From NCBI GenBank assembly GCA_018883725.1, contig JAHLFN010000054.1:1-37877 (forward strand): DNA of 37,877 nt, written 5' to 3'. The DNA is from Candidatus Fusobacterium pullicola. GTDB lineage: Bacteria; Fusobacteriota; Fusobacteriia; Fusobacteriales; Fusobacteriaceae. Positions 15,014 to 22,075 of this stretch are shown in pieces; position 1 is the first letter of the stretch, and every line of letters begins with the position of its first letter. The notes below the pieces were generated by a model. The model had not been told where the DNA came from. It searched no databases and saw nothing but the letters and a program-made list of their open reading frames with translations. A program made the position numbers and the translations under genes.

Positions 15014-17551
15014 TTATTTCATCTCCTCCTTCCCTTTTATCATATCTGTATCTAATCCTTCAAAATATTCACCATTTTCACTATTATTAATATTTACTTC
15101 TATACTATCACGACTAAATTTAACATTTTCATAACCTAAATAATTAAATCTTATCGTGTATTTTCCAGGTAAAACATCCTCAAAAAAATACATACCATCA
15201 AACTCAGGATCTGTTTCTGCAACTATCTCTCCATCTTTTTCTAAAAATATTGTTATTAAAGATAAATTTTGAACAAATTGTTTCTCTGTAAATTCATCAG
15301 TTAAAATTATATTACCAGACAATATAGATATCGGTTGAACTGGTATATCTAATTTTAAAGTTGCCGATTCTCTACTTTTTACTTTTATCTTTCCATCACT
15401 ATTTTTATAGCTTGGATCTAGAGTTTTTCTATTTAAATCAACTGTAAATATCTTATCTCCAGCAATACTATCAGCTATGTAATTCCCATTTTTATCAGTA
15501 ATAAATCCTTTGTTATCTATTAAAACTTCAACTCCTGAAAGTGGGGTATCTCCTGAATCAAAAATATGATTTCCATTTTTATCAAAATATACTCTTCCAT
15601 ATAACCATGCACTACTTACAGAGGCTGTATTATCTACCTTACTAATAGGACTCGATAAATTTACTAATTTACTTGTTTCTATACTATTTGTTGTTGTTCT
15701 CTCTTTATTTTCAGAAATATTTGTTTTTGAAGTAACTTCCATATGAATATAGTTATCCCATTCAATATCAAAGGTTATTCCATATCTAAACCTTTCACTT
15801 ATACTTGAATACCTTGCAAATATACCAATATCTAAATAGAGCTTATCTTCAATAATTTTTATATCTCTCTTATTTAATCTTATACTATAATTTTGTGTAT
15901 ATTTTTCCTCAGCTCTTTCCTTTCCTATCTCACCATCTATTATAAGAGATAGTATTCCAGAGTAGCTTATACTTGGATAGAAAACATTGTAATTATAACC
16001 TCTATATAAATCTTTCTCCATTTTTAAAGAAAAAGAAAGAGGAGAAAAAATTGAAGTATACCATCCTAAATATAAGTTATCACTCTTATACTCACCACTT
16101 TTTTCAAAAAGTCTTTTATTATTAACTCCTATTTCAATAGAGTTTTTTTCAAAATTTTTTCCTATAGTCATAGAAGTATAATCTTTTAATCTATTTTCTT
16201 CATATATAAACGGAGAATAACTTTCATGTAAATATCTTAATGTGTAACTTTTAAGTTTTTGCTCTATAATTAAATTGTAACTATTCTCACTTTGGTTATT
16301 CTCATAAAAATTTCTATATGTTACAAGAGTAGGATATTCCTTATGTCTAGTATTAAATAAAATATCATTTTGTAAAAAATTATATTTTCTATTTTCAAAG
16401 GATGTAAGTTCCATAACTCCTAATCCTAAAGTTAAATTGTCTGTTACTCCATAATATGTATGAAATATTCCTTGAGGATTACCATTATTTGAATTTTTAC
16501 CAAGTTGTAAACTTGTTCTATTCTTTCCCTTTTGTAAAATATCCATATCTGTTAAGGAGAAAACTCTCTTCTCCTCTATTCTTCCATCATTATAATATAT
16601 TTTTAAAATATAATCAGAATTTAATACTCCATCTACTATTTTAAATTCAAAATTTTTGCTCGTTGGATAAATATAATCTATTAAAGTATACTCTCTATAT
16701 AACTCTATTACTTGTGCATTTTCTGCCTCACCCTTTATAATAGTTACTCCACCATCTCTTGTCATATACGTATTCTCATCCCTAAAACTTATTCCTATTA
16801 TATCACTACCTATATTGATAAAATTGGGTGATACCATAGAAAAGCTTCCTAGAACAAGATCATTATTTTCCCATATATTTGAATATGTTAAATTTCCATA
16901 ATTTATTCTATGTTTAGGTTCTATATCTCCATTTAGGTATAAATTCCCATACAAAAATTGTGTTCCATACTCATATTCTAAATTATAACTTTTTTCTTGT
17001 AAATCATATTTATACCAATTTACTTTTAAAAATCCTGGAGTTAGTAACTTGGCTGGCATAACAATATCCAGTTCATCTTCTCCTCCATTTTGAGCATCTA
17101 ATCTGAGTCTCTCTATCTTACTTTTTTCTCTCATTTCATATGGAAGAGTAAAATTAGGTATCATTGAAATAGATAAATTTTCATAATTAAATGTTATTTT
17201 TCTAAAATTTAATTTTTCCTTTATTGCTTCTAAATCAACATATAAACTATTCTCCATTATAAAAGCTTCATCACTATTAAATTTTATGTTTATATTTTTA
17301 TTTCCTAATACTCCTACAACTTTCATCTCTTTTAGTCGAACCTCTAAAGTATATAACTCTAAGAAATAAAAAAGCGAATTGAGACCTATGTATACTTTAT
17401 TAGTTTCTATATCATATTTTACCATGAAAAAATTATCTTGTAAATCCCCACACTTTATTTGAATAAAGGAATCTTCAAAATTTTCATAATTTGTTACTGG
17501 ATAGGTAATTTTTAAAAGAAGAAAAAATAGAAGTACAATTTTTTTAATCAA
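15014..17551 (-). CDS. Outer-membrane usher-like protein (alternative chaperone-usher type)
   Basis: The 845-residue protein has a signal peptide (about 1-19). The N-terminal ~150 residues hold a region suitable for substrate recognition. Residues ~180-640 are rich in beta strands with many Tyr/Asn and charged turns, as in a 24-strand usher barrel; a segment with GVTIIKGEAENAQVIELYREY then DYIYPTSKNFEFKI (about 265-310) resembles the plug/middle region of TcfC/CooC-type ushers. The C-terminus holds an SdrD_B/CarboxypepD_reg-like domain (VYFDKNGNHIFDSGDTPLSG, then TDKNGNY; about 655-700) and a further beta-sandwich (about 745-830). It would form the outer-membrane pore that polymerises the subunits. 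It overlaps the upstream subunit gene by 8 bases. The assignment rests on pattern and context. Confidence 0.7.
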   Translation of the reverse strand: MIKKIVLLFFLLLKITYPVTNYENFEDSFIQIKCGDLQDNFFMVKYDIETNKVYIGLNSLFYFLELYTLEVRLKEMKVVGVLGNKNINIKFNSDEAFIMENSLYVDLEAIKEKLNFRKITFNYENLSISMIPNFTLPYEMREKSKIERLRLDAQNGGEDELDIVMPAKLLTPGFLKVNWYKYDLQEKSYNLEYEYGTQFLYGNLYLNGDIEPKHRINYGNLTYSNIWENNDLVLGSFSMVSPNFINIGSDIIGISFRDENTYMTRDGGVTIIKGEAENAQVIELYREYTLIDYIYPTSKNFEFKIVDGVLNSDYILKIYYNDGRIEEKRVFSLTDMDILQKGKNRTSLQLGKNSNNGNPQGIFHTYYGVTDNLTLGLGVMELTSFENRKYNFLQNDILFNTRHKEYPTLVTYRNFYENNQSENSYNLIIEQKLKSYTLRYLHESYSPFIYEENRLKDYTSMTIGKNFEKNSIEIGVNNKRLFEKSGEYKSDNLYLGWYTSIFSPLSFSLKMEKDLYRGYNYNVFYPSISYSGILSLIIDGEIGKERAEEKYTQNYSIRLNKRDIKIIEDKLYLDIGIFARYSSISERFRYGITFDIEWDNYIHMEVTSKTNISENKERTTTNSIETSKLVNLSSPISKVDNTASVSSAWLYGRVYFDKNGNHIFDSGDTPLSGVEVLIDNKGFITDKNGNYIADSIAGDKIFTVDLNRKTLDPSYKNSDGKIKVKSRESATLKLDIPVQPISILSGNIILTDEFTEKQFVQNLSLITIFLEKDGEIVAETDPEFDGMYFFEDVLPGKYTIRFNYLGYENVKFSRDSIEVNINNSENGEYFEGLDTDMIKGKEEMK

Positions 17552-18386
17552 GATATTCCACCTTTACAGTAAACATTCCCTTATACACTCCTCGATTTCC
17601 TTTTTGAGTTTGAGTTTCTCCATCAATTAAAATATCTTTAGATACAACCCTACTCTCATTTCCTATCCTAAATACATCTCTATTGTTCGGAGCTAATAAT
17701 TTAACTAATTTTTGTCCCCCATTTTCCCTAAAACTTAAATCTACTATTAAACTTTCATTTTTAGAATTTTTAATAGTTGTACTCTCTGGTATAGTTATAT
17801 TAACACTTTTATTCTCTTCACCTTCTATACTTATATTTGCAGGAGTTCCCCATTTTTTTGTAGATAATCTTTCTCCAGCCTCTCCTTTTCCAAGGTTCAT
17901 GTTATCTATAACTCTTATTTTTAAACTTTGAACAGGATTAAAATTTTGTAAAGATAAATTTAGATAAACAGGATTAAACTCATCATTAATATACCCTATT
18001 CTTATATTTTCATCTCTTTGATTTTTAACTAACCAATTGAATAGAGCCTCTCCCTCTAATAAAAACTTTATCTCCTTTATAATTTCTCCATTTGTTGAAC
18101 TTTTAAAGTAAATCTTATTTCCCTCTTTTATACTATTAATTGGAGATACTTTTATATTATTTAGATTTAAAAATTTATTCCCATTTTTTAAATCTAATTG
18201 AAAGTAATCTTGATTATTTGCAAAATCTTTTGTTAAAGTTACCTCAGCTGAAAATCTCACTCTATTGGTTGTTCCAACTGCTAGTACATCGTTAGAATAA
18301 AATTTAGAAATTTCTCCTCTAAAATCTTGACCTAGAGAGATTAAAGAAAATATTAAAAAACTCATATAATATATAACTCTTCTCAT
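17544..18386 (-). CDS. Putative two-domain fimbrial subunit or tip protein
   Basis: The 280-residue product has a signal peptide ending near residue 19 (MRRVIYYMSFLIFSLISLG). The N-terminal part (about 20-145) contains DVLAVGTTNRVRFSAEVTLT and a likely beta domain. The C-terminal part (about 150-280) is pilin-like: NISIEGEENKSVNITIPEST, then a final strand GVYKGMFTVKVEYLD, closely matching the end of the 166-aa subunit (G-x-F-T-V-K-V-x-Y). It therefore shares the chaperone-binding strand, with one extra residue after the Tyr. A longer, two-domain subunit beside the usher is what one expects of a tip adhesin. It overlaps the SBP gene (ATGA) and the usher gene. Confidence 0.7.
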   Translation of the reverse strand: MRRVIYYMSFLIFSLISLGQDFRGEISKFYSNDVLAVGTTNRVRFSAEVTLTKDFANNQDYFQLDLKNGNKFLNLNNIKVSPINSIKEGNKIYFKSSTNGEIIKEIKFLLEGEALFNWLVKNQRDENIRIGYINDEFNPVYLNLSLQNFNPVQSLKIRVIDNMNLGKGEAGERLSTKKWGTPANISIEGEENKSVNITIPESTTIKNSKNESLIVDLSFRENGGQKLVKLLAPNNRDVFRIGNESRVVSKDILIDGETQTQKGNRGVYKGMFTVKVEYLD

Positions 18387-19756
18387 TTTTTTATCTTCTC
18401 CTCTCCTATCTCTTTATTATGTAGTATATAAAGAGCTTGGTGTTTTATAGGAATATATGGAATCTTATTAAAAATATTGTTAATATCCCTTATGAAAGTT
18501 GAATTGTTTTTTTCCAGTCCTTTATCTATTCCTAATTGAGCTTTTATTAAACTAAAACTATTATATAAATTTCTATCATATATATCATATAATATTACCT
18601 TTCCCAATGAAATCTGTGGAAATTTTTTATTAAATACTAAATGTTGAAGAGCTATATCATAATCTTTATTTTTTAATTTATAATAAAATGCATCTACTTG
18701 ATAAGGAGTTATATTTATCTGAATTCCATTATTTTTTAAATCACTCTCTATTTTTTTAGCTAAAGCTCTATCTTCTTCAGTATTTAGTATCATTAATTCA
18801 ATTTTTTTATTTTCCTTTTTTAAAAAATCAATATATGATTTTATTTCAATTTCACTTAAATTAGATTCCTGTACTTTAAATTTTTCACCATAAATTTCGG
18901 GTGGAAGTATATTTTCTGTTTTATCTTTAATAGAACTTTGAATTACCTTTTTAAACTTTAACTCTCTCTCTTTTCTAAATATTAGAGCTAAAGTTACAAT
19001 ATTATCACTTGCCTTTATCTCAATTTTATCTTCATTTATAATCTCTAATCTCTTGCCTTTAATAATATTATAATCAGTTATATCATAAACTATATCTGCA
19101 TTTTCATTAAAAAGAGCTAATAATCTTTCCTTAGTAGAAAAAACTCTTTCAATAGTAAATGTTTTTTCTTTATTATTATCACTTAAAACAATCTGATCCT
19201 TGTCAAAAGATTTAACTTGATACTCTCCAGTTCCAAAAAGCTTTCCATCTTTCTCTTTAATGATTGAACTCATACTATGTGATAATAGTTTAAATAAATA
19301 CTTCTCTTCAGTATTTAATCTAATTATCAGCTCTGATGAATTTAATACTTCAATATCCTGAATATTGGAATAAAACTCTTTCAAAGCTCCCTTTTTTTTC
19401 ATTCTCATCAACGAATACTTAACATCCTTTGCTGTTAATAAACTTCCATCTTGAAATTTAATATTATCTCTTAATTTTATATAAAGATTTTTACTATTTA
19501 TATACCGATAATCACTAACTAATTTTTTATGAATAACTCCATCATCATCAATTTCAAATAAAGTTTCATATATATATATATAAGCTCTTTTAGAATATAT
19601 ATCATTGAGTTTTATTGGATCCAAAGTAGTTACTCTCAACTCCTGTAAAGCTCTTATATCATTATGCTCTACCTTATTCTTCAATGTATAATCATCTAAA
19701 ACTGCAAAAGCTATTCCCCTAATTAATAATATAAGAAATATCAACTTTCTTTTCAT
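18383..19756 (-). CDS. Orphan SBP5-type periplasmic solute-binding protein
   Basis: The start is the ATG at 19756, which gives a proper signal peptide (MKRKLIFLILLIRGIAFA); a longer TTG frame to 19795 is rejected. The product has 457 residues and no lipobox Cys, so it is soluble periplasmic. The family 5 (oligopeptide/nickel-type) pattern is clear: ELRVTTLDPIKLND, then YIYETLFEIDDDG, then LRDNIKFQDGSLLTAKDVKYSL (about 110-130), the hallmark 'FhdG.p.tA.DV.yS'. There is no ABC permease or ATPase nearby. It is the first gene of the chaperone-usher-like operon and overlaps the next by four bases. Binding a peptide, cueing assembly or acting as a secreted component are all open options. The binding site (GGAAGG) is 14 bases away, which is long. 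Confidence 0.85.
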   Translation of the reverse strand: MKRKLIFLILLIRGIAFAVLDDYTLKNKVEHNDIRALQELRVTTLDPIKLNDIYSKRAYIYIYETLFEIDDDGVIHKKLVSDYRYINSKNLYIKLRDNIKFQDGSLLTAKDVKYSLMRMKKKGALKEFYSNIQDIEVLNSSELIIRLNTEEKYLFKLLSHSMSSIIKEKDGKLFGTGEYQVKSFDKDQIVLSDNNKEKTFTIERVFSTKERLLALFNENADIVYDITDYNIIKGKRLEIINEDKIEIKASDNIVTLALIFRKERELKFKKVIQSSIKDKTENILPPEIYGEKFKVQESNLSEIEIKSYIDFLKKENKKIELMILNTEEDRALAKKIESDLKNNGIQINITPYQVDAFYYKLKNKDYDIALQHLVFNKKFPQISLGKVILYDIYDRNLYNSFSLIKAQLGIDKGLEKNNSTFIRDINNIFNKIPYIPIKHQALYILHNKEIGEEKIKK

Positions 19757-19785
19757 AAATTTACACCATACCTTCCTAATATAAG

Positions 19786-19830
19786 AAAAAAGCAACTATA
19801 AATTTAGAAAATACTCTAATTTATAATTGC
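19786..19830 (-). terminator. Leader hairpin with U-run: probable attenuator
   Basis: On the minus strand GCAATTATAAATTAGA pairs with TCTAAATTTATAGTTGC (one bulge, one mismatch or wobble) around a short loop, followed by TTTTTT at 19791-19786. It lies between the promoter at 19890-19918 and the operon's first start at 19756, so it would stop transcription before the operon unless relieved. An upstream ATAAATTA (about 19855-19880) could compete for the 3' arm as an antiterminator. Confidence 0.7.
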
Positions 19831-19889
19831 AATTAATCATTCAAAATCTTATATTTCCATAATTTATTTTTTTCATTCCCCCTATATTA

Positions 19890-19918
19890 AGTTTATCCTC
19901 TTTTAGCCTAAAAGTCAA
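19890..19918 (-). promoter_or_regulatory. Promoter of the chaperone-usher-like operon
   Basis: On the minus strand TTGACT (19918-19913), a 17-base spacer and TAAACT (19895-19890). A second TTGAC copy lies directly upstream. The leader to the first gene would be about 125 bases. Confidence 0.6.
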
Positions 19919-19938
19919 TAGTCAATCATACAAAATAG

Positions 19939-19973
19939 AAAAAAGGGGAGCTAACTTCTTAACTTTCCCCTTT
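19939..19973 (-). terminator. htpG terminator
   Basis: On the minus strand AAAGGGGA and TCCCCTTTTTT form the stem, with a 16-base loop and a run of six T. It ends the htpG transcript. Confidence 0.8.
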
Positions 19974-19998
19974 CTTAACTATTTTTACTTTAATTTAA

Positions 19999-21822
19999 CT
20001 ATTTTAATAAATTATTTAATTTTTTAATAAAATCTACTGGATTTTCAATTTGAAATCCTTCTAACATTAAAGCTTCTGTATATAGGACTTCTAATAAGTC
20101 ATTAAATTTAGAAGTATCCTTGCACTCCTGAAGTTTTGCAAACAATGGATGTTCTGGATTTAATGCTAAAACTTTCTCTGCCTTAACATTTTCATTTCCT
20201 GGAATTTGTGATAAAACTTTTTCCATCTCAAGAGATATCTCTCCCTTAGCTAACAAAGCTGAAGCTCCACTACCTAGATTATTACTTAACTCTACATCTA
20301 CTATCTTTCCAGCTAAGCTCTCTTTTATCTTATCTAGCATAGTTCTATTATCTTCAGATAATTTTTTTATCTCCTCTTCTTTTTCCTTATTCTCTTCTAA
20401 TTTAAAATCAGAGTCATTGATTGATTTAAAGTTTTTCCCAGCAAATTCATTCATTGTTTTTAATGCAAACTCATCTATTTTATCAGTTAGAATTAAAACC
20501 TCTATTCCCTTTTCCTTTAAAGCTTCCATCTTTGGAAGAGATTTTACTGTAGCCAAATCCTCTCCTACTACATATAGTATCTCTTTTTTCTCTTCTCCCA
20601 TACGCTCTACATACTCTTTTAAAGTCACATATTTATCATCTAATGAACTTCTAAAGATTAATAGATTTTGTAATTTATCTTTATTCATTCCAAACATATC
20701 ATGAATACCGAATTTAATATTTCTTCCAAAAGCTTCCCAAAATTCAATATATTTCTCTCTATCATTCTTCAATATATATTCAAGCTCTGAAATAATTTTT
20801 TTCTCAAGGTTTTTAGAAATAGCTGTTAATTCACTATTTTGTTGTAAAATCTCTCTTGAAATATTAAGGGATAAGTCATCACAATCTACAAGTCCTTTTA
20901 TGAAACTAAAGTACTCTGGAATCAATTCATCACATTTATCCATTATAAAAACATTTTTTGTATAAAGTTGAAGACCTTTTTTGTAATCCTTTGAGTAAAA
21001 ATCCATTGGAGCTTTTTTAGGTATATATAAAAGTGCTGTATACTCTATATTTCCTTGAACTTTTAAATGAAAATGGAACATTGGGTCTTCCCAATCATGG
21101 AAATTAGATTTATAAAATTCATTATAATTCTCATCTTTAAGTTGAGATTTATCTGTTTTCCAAATTGGTTTAGTTGAGTTTATTGTCTCATCTTTAAAAA
21201 TAATTGGATATCTAACATAATCAGAATATTTTTTTACTAAATCTCTTATTTTCCACTCTTCTAAGAATCCAATATACTCTTCTCCCTCTTTAATTGTTAG
21301 AGTAATAGTTGTTCCTCTTTCAGTTTTTTCATATTCCTCTATCTCATAAGAACCATCTCCTGTAGAAGTCCATTTTACTCCAATATCTGATTTTGGTGAC
21401 TTTGTTACAAGAGTCATTTTATCAGCTACCATAAATCCTGAATAGAATCCAACTCCAAATTGTCCAATAATATCTATGTCATCCTTTGATATATTTTCTA
21501 ACTTCTCTTTAAAAGCTTTTGATCCAGATTTTGCAATAGTTCCTATATTTTCTGCAACCTCTTCATATGTCATTCCAATTCCGTTATCACTTATTGTTAT
21601 CTCTTTTTTATCTTTATCCACAGAGATAGTTATTTTAAAATCCCTATCTTCTTCTAAAATTTCACTATTTGTCAAAGACTCAAACTTTAATTTATCTATA
21701 GCGTCACTAGCATTTGAGATTAACTCTCTTAAAAAAATCTCTTTATTTGTATATATTGAGTGTATCATTAAATTTAATAACTCTTTTGTTTCTGCTTGAA
21801 ATACTTTTGCTTCTTTTCTCAT
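19999..21822 (-). CDS. htpG: Chaperone HtpG (Hsp90)
   Basis: This 607-residue protein is the bacterial Hsp90, an ATP-dependent dimeric chaperone in the cytosol. The N-terminal GHKL ATPase domain (about 1-215) has KEIFLRELISNASDAIDKL, the DNGIGM nucleotide-binding loop and GQFGVGFYSGFMV. The middle domain (about 225-490) contains LYIPKKAPMDF and the SLNISREILQQN segment with the conserved catalytic-loop Arg. The C-terminal dimerisation domain follows, without the eukaryotic MEEVD tail. The start has an AAGGAGGGG site. The regulatory region contains a TTGACA promoter and a CIRCE-like inverted repeat, so control by HrcA is likely. It is a monocistronic unit. Confidence 0.97.
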   Translation of the reverse strand: MRKEAKVFQAETKELLNLMIHSIYTNKEIFLRELISNASDAIDKLKFESLTNSEILEEDRDFKITISVDKDKKEITISDNGIGMTYEEVAENIGTIAKSGSKAFKEKLENISKDDIDIIGQFGVGFYSGFMVADKMTLVTKSPKSDIGVKWTSTGDGSYEIEEYEKTERGTTITLTIKEGEEYIGFLEEWKIRDLVKKYSDYVRYPIIFKDETINSTKPIWKTDKSQLKDENYNEFYKSNFHDWEDPMFHFHLKVQGNIEYTALLYIPKKAPMDFYSKDYKKGLQLYTKNVFIMDKCDELIPEYFSFIKGLVDCDDLSLNISREILQQNSELTAISKNLEKKIISELEYILKNDREKYIEFWEAFGRNIKFGIHDMFGMNKDKLQNLLIFRSSLDDKYVTLKEYVERMGEEKKEILYVVGEDLATVKSLPKMEALKEKGIEVLILTDKIDEFALKTMNEFAGKNFKSINDSDFKLEENKEKEEEIKKLSEDNRTMLDKIKESLAGKIVDVELSNNLGSGASALLAKGEISLEMEKVLSQIPGNENVKAEKVLALNPEHPLFAKLQECKDTSKFNDLLEVLYTEALMLEGFQIENPVDFIKKLNNLLK

Positions 21823-21837
21823 TTATCATACCCCTCC

Positions 21838-21864
21838 TTAGCACTCTAATTATAAACTGGCTAA
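21838..21864 (-). promoter_or_regulatory. CIRCE-like HrcA operator
   Basis: One arm, TTAGCACTC, is a perfect CIRCE half-site (consensus TTAGCACTC-N9-GAGTGCTAA); after exactly 9 bases the second arm, ACTGGCTAA, keeps only the outer GCTAA. The element lies between the promoter and the htpG start and overlaps the ribosome binding site. Confidence 0.65.
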
Positions 21865-21871
21865 TAATTAA

Positions 21872-21900
21872 TATACATCATAATATTATATTATTGTCAA
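21872..21900 (-). promoter_or_regulatory. htpG promoter
   Basis: On the minus strand a consensus TTGACA (21900-21895), a 17-base spacer and TGTATA (21877-21872); TATATT with a 19-base spacer is the alternative -10. Confidence 0.6.
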
Positions 21901-21935
21901 TTACTTTTTATAAATTTTGAAGTCAAAAAATAATT

Positions 21936-21952
21936 TAGTAAAATTTTTACTA
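21936..21952 (+). promoter_or_regulatory. LacI-type operator palindrome
   Basis: TAGTAAAA-T-TTTTACTA is a perfect 17-bp palindrome about 120 bases ahead of the alpha-galactosidase gene. Its arms match the AGTAAA/TTTACT arms of LacI/GalR-family operators, but the usual central CG is absent. Confidence 0.55.
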
Positions 21953-21970
21953 GTTTTATCGTTACTCTTA

Positions 21971-22000
21971 TTGATTAAATGTTGTTTTATATGATATTAT
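21971..22000 (+). promoter_or_regulatory. Candidate promoter of the galactoside operon
   Basis: TTGATT (21971-21976), an 18-base spacer and TATTAT (21995-22000). The palindrome at 21936-21952 lies just upstream, so the repressor or activator mode is unclear. Confidence 0.4.
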
Positions 22001-22075
22001 TTTATTGTAATCTAAATGATTGTTTTATTTTTAGAACACTAGATATAGAAATTTATTTTGGAAAGGATGAAAAAG

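Noticed and set aside
16456-16644. Rightward ORF inside the usher gene
   Set aside because: It has no ribosome binding site and lies wholly opposite a well-supported coding sequence; shadow frame.
19840-19885. Leader peptide (about 11 codons) ahead of the fimbrial operon
   Set aside because: A short frame with ATG follows GGGGGA on the minus strand, but the spacing of two bases is too small for efficient initiation and no codon bias suggests classical attenuation.
20417-21920. Rightward ORFs opposite htpG (20417, 21476, 21714)
   Set aside because: Low-complexity Ser/Phe/Ile-rich products with no start signals, antisense to a conserved gene.
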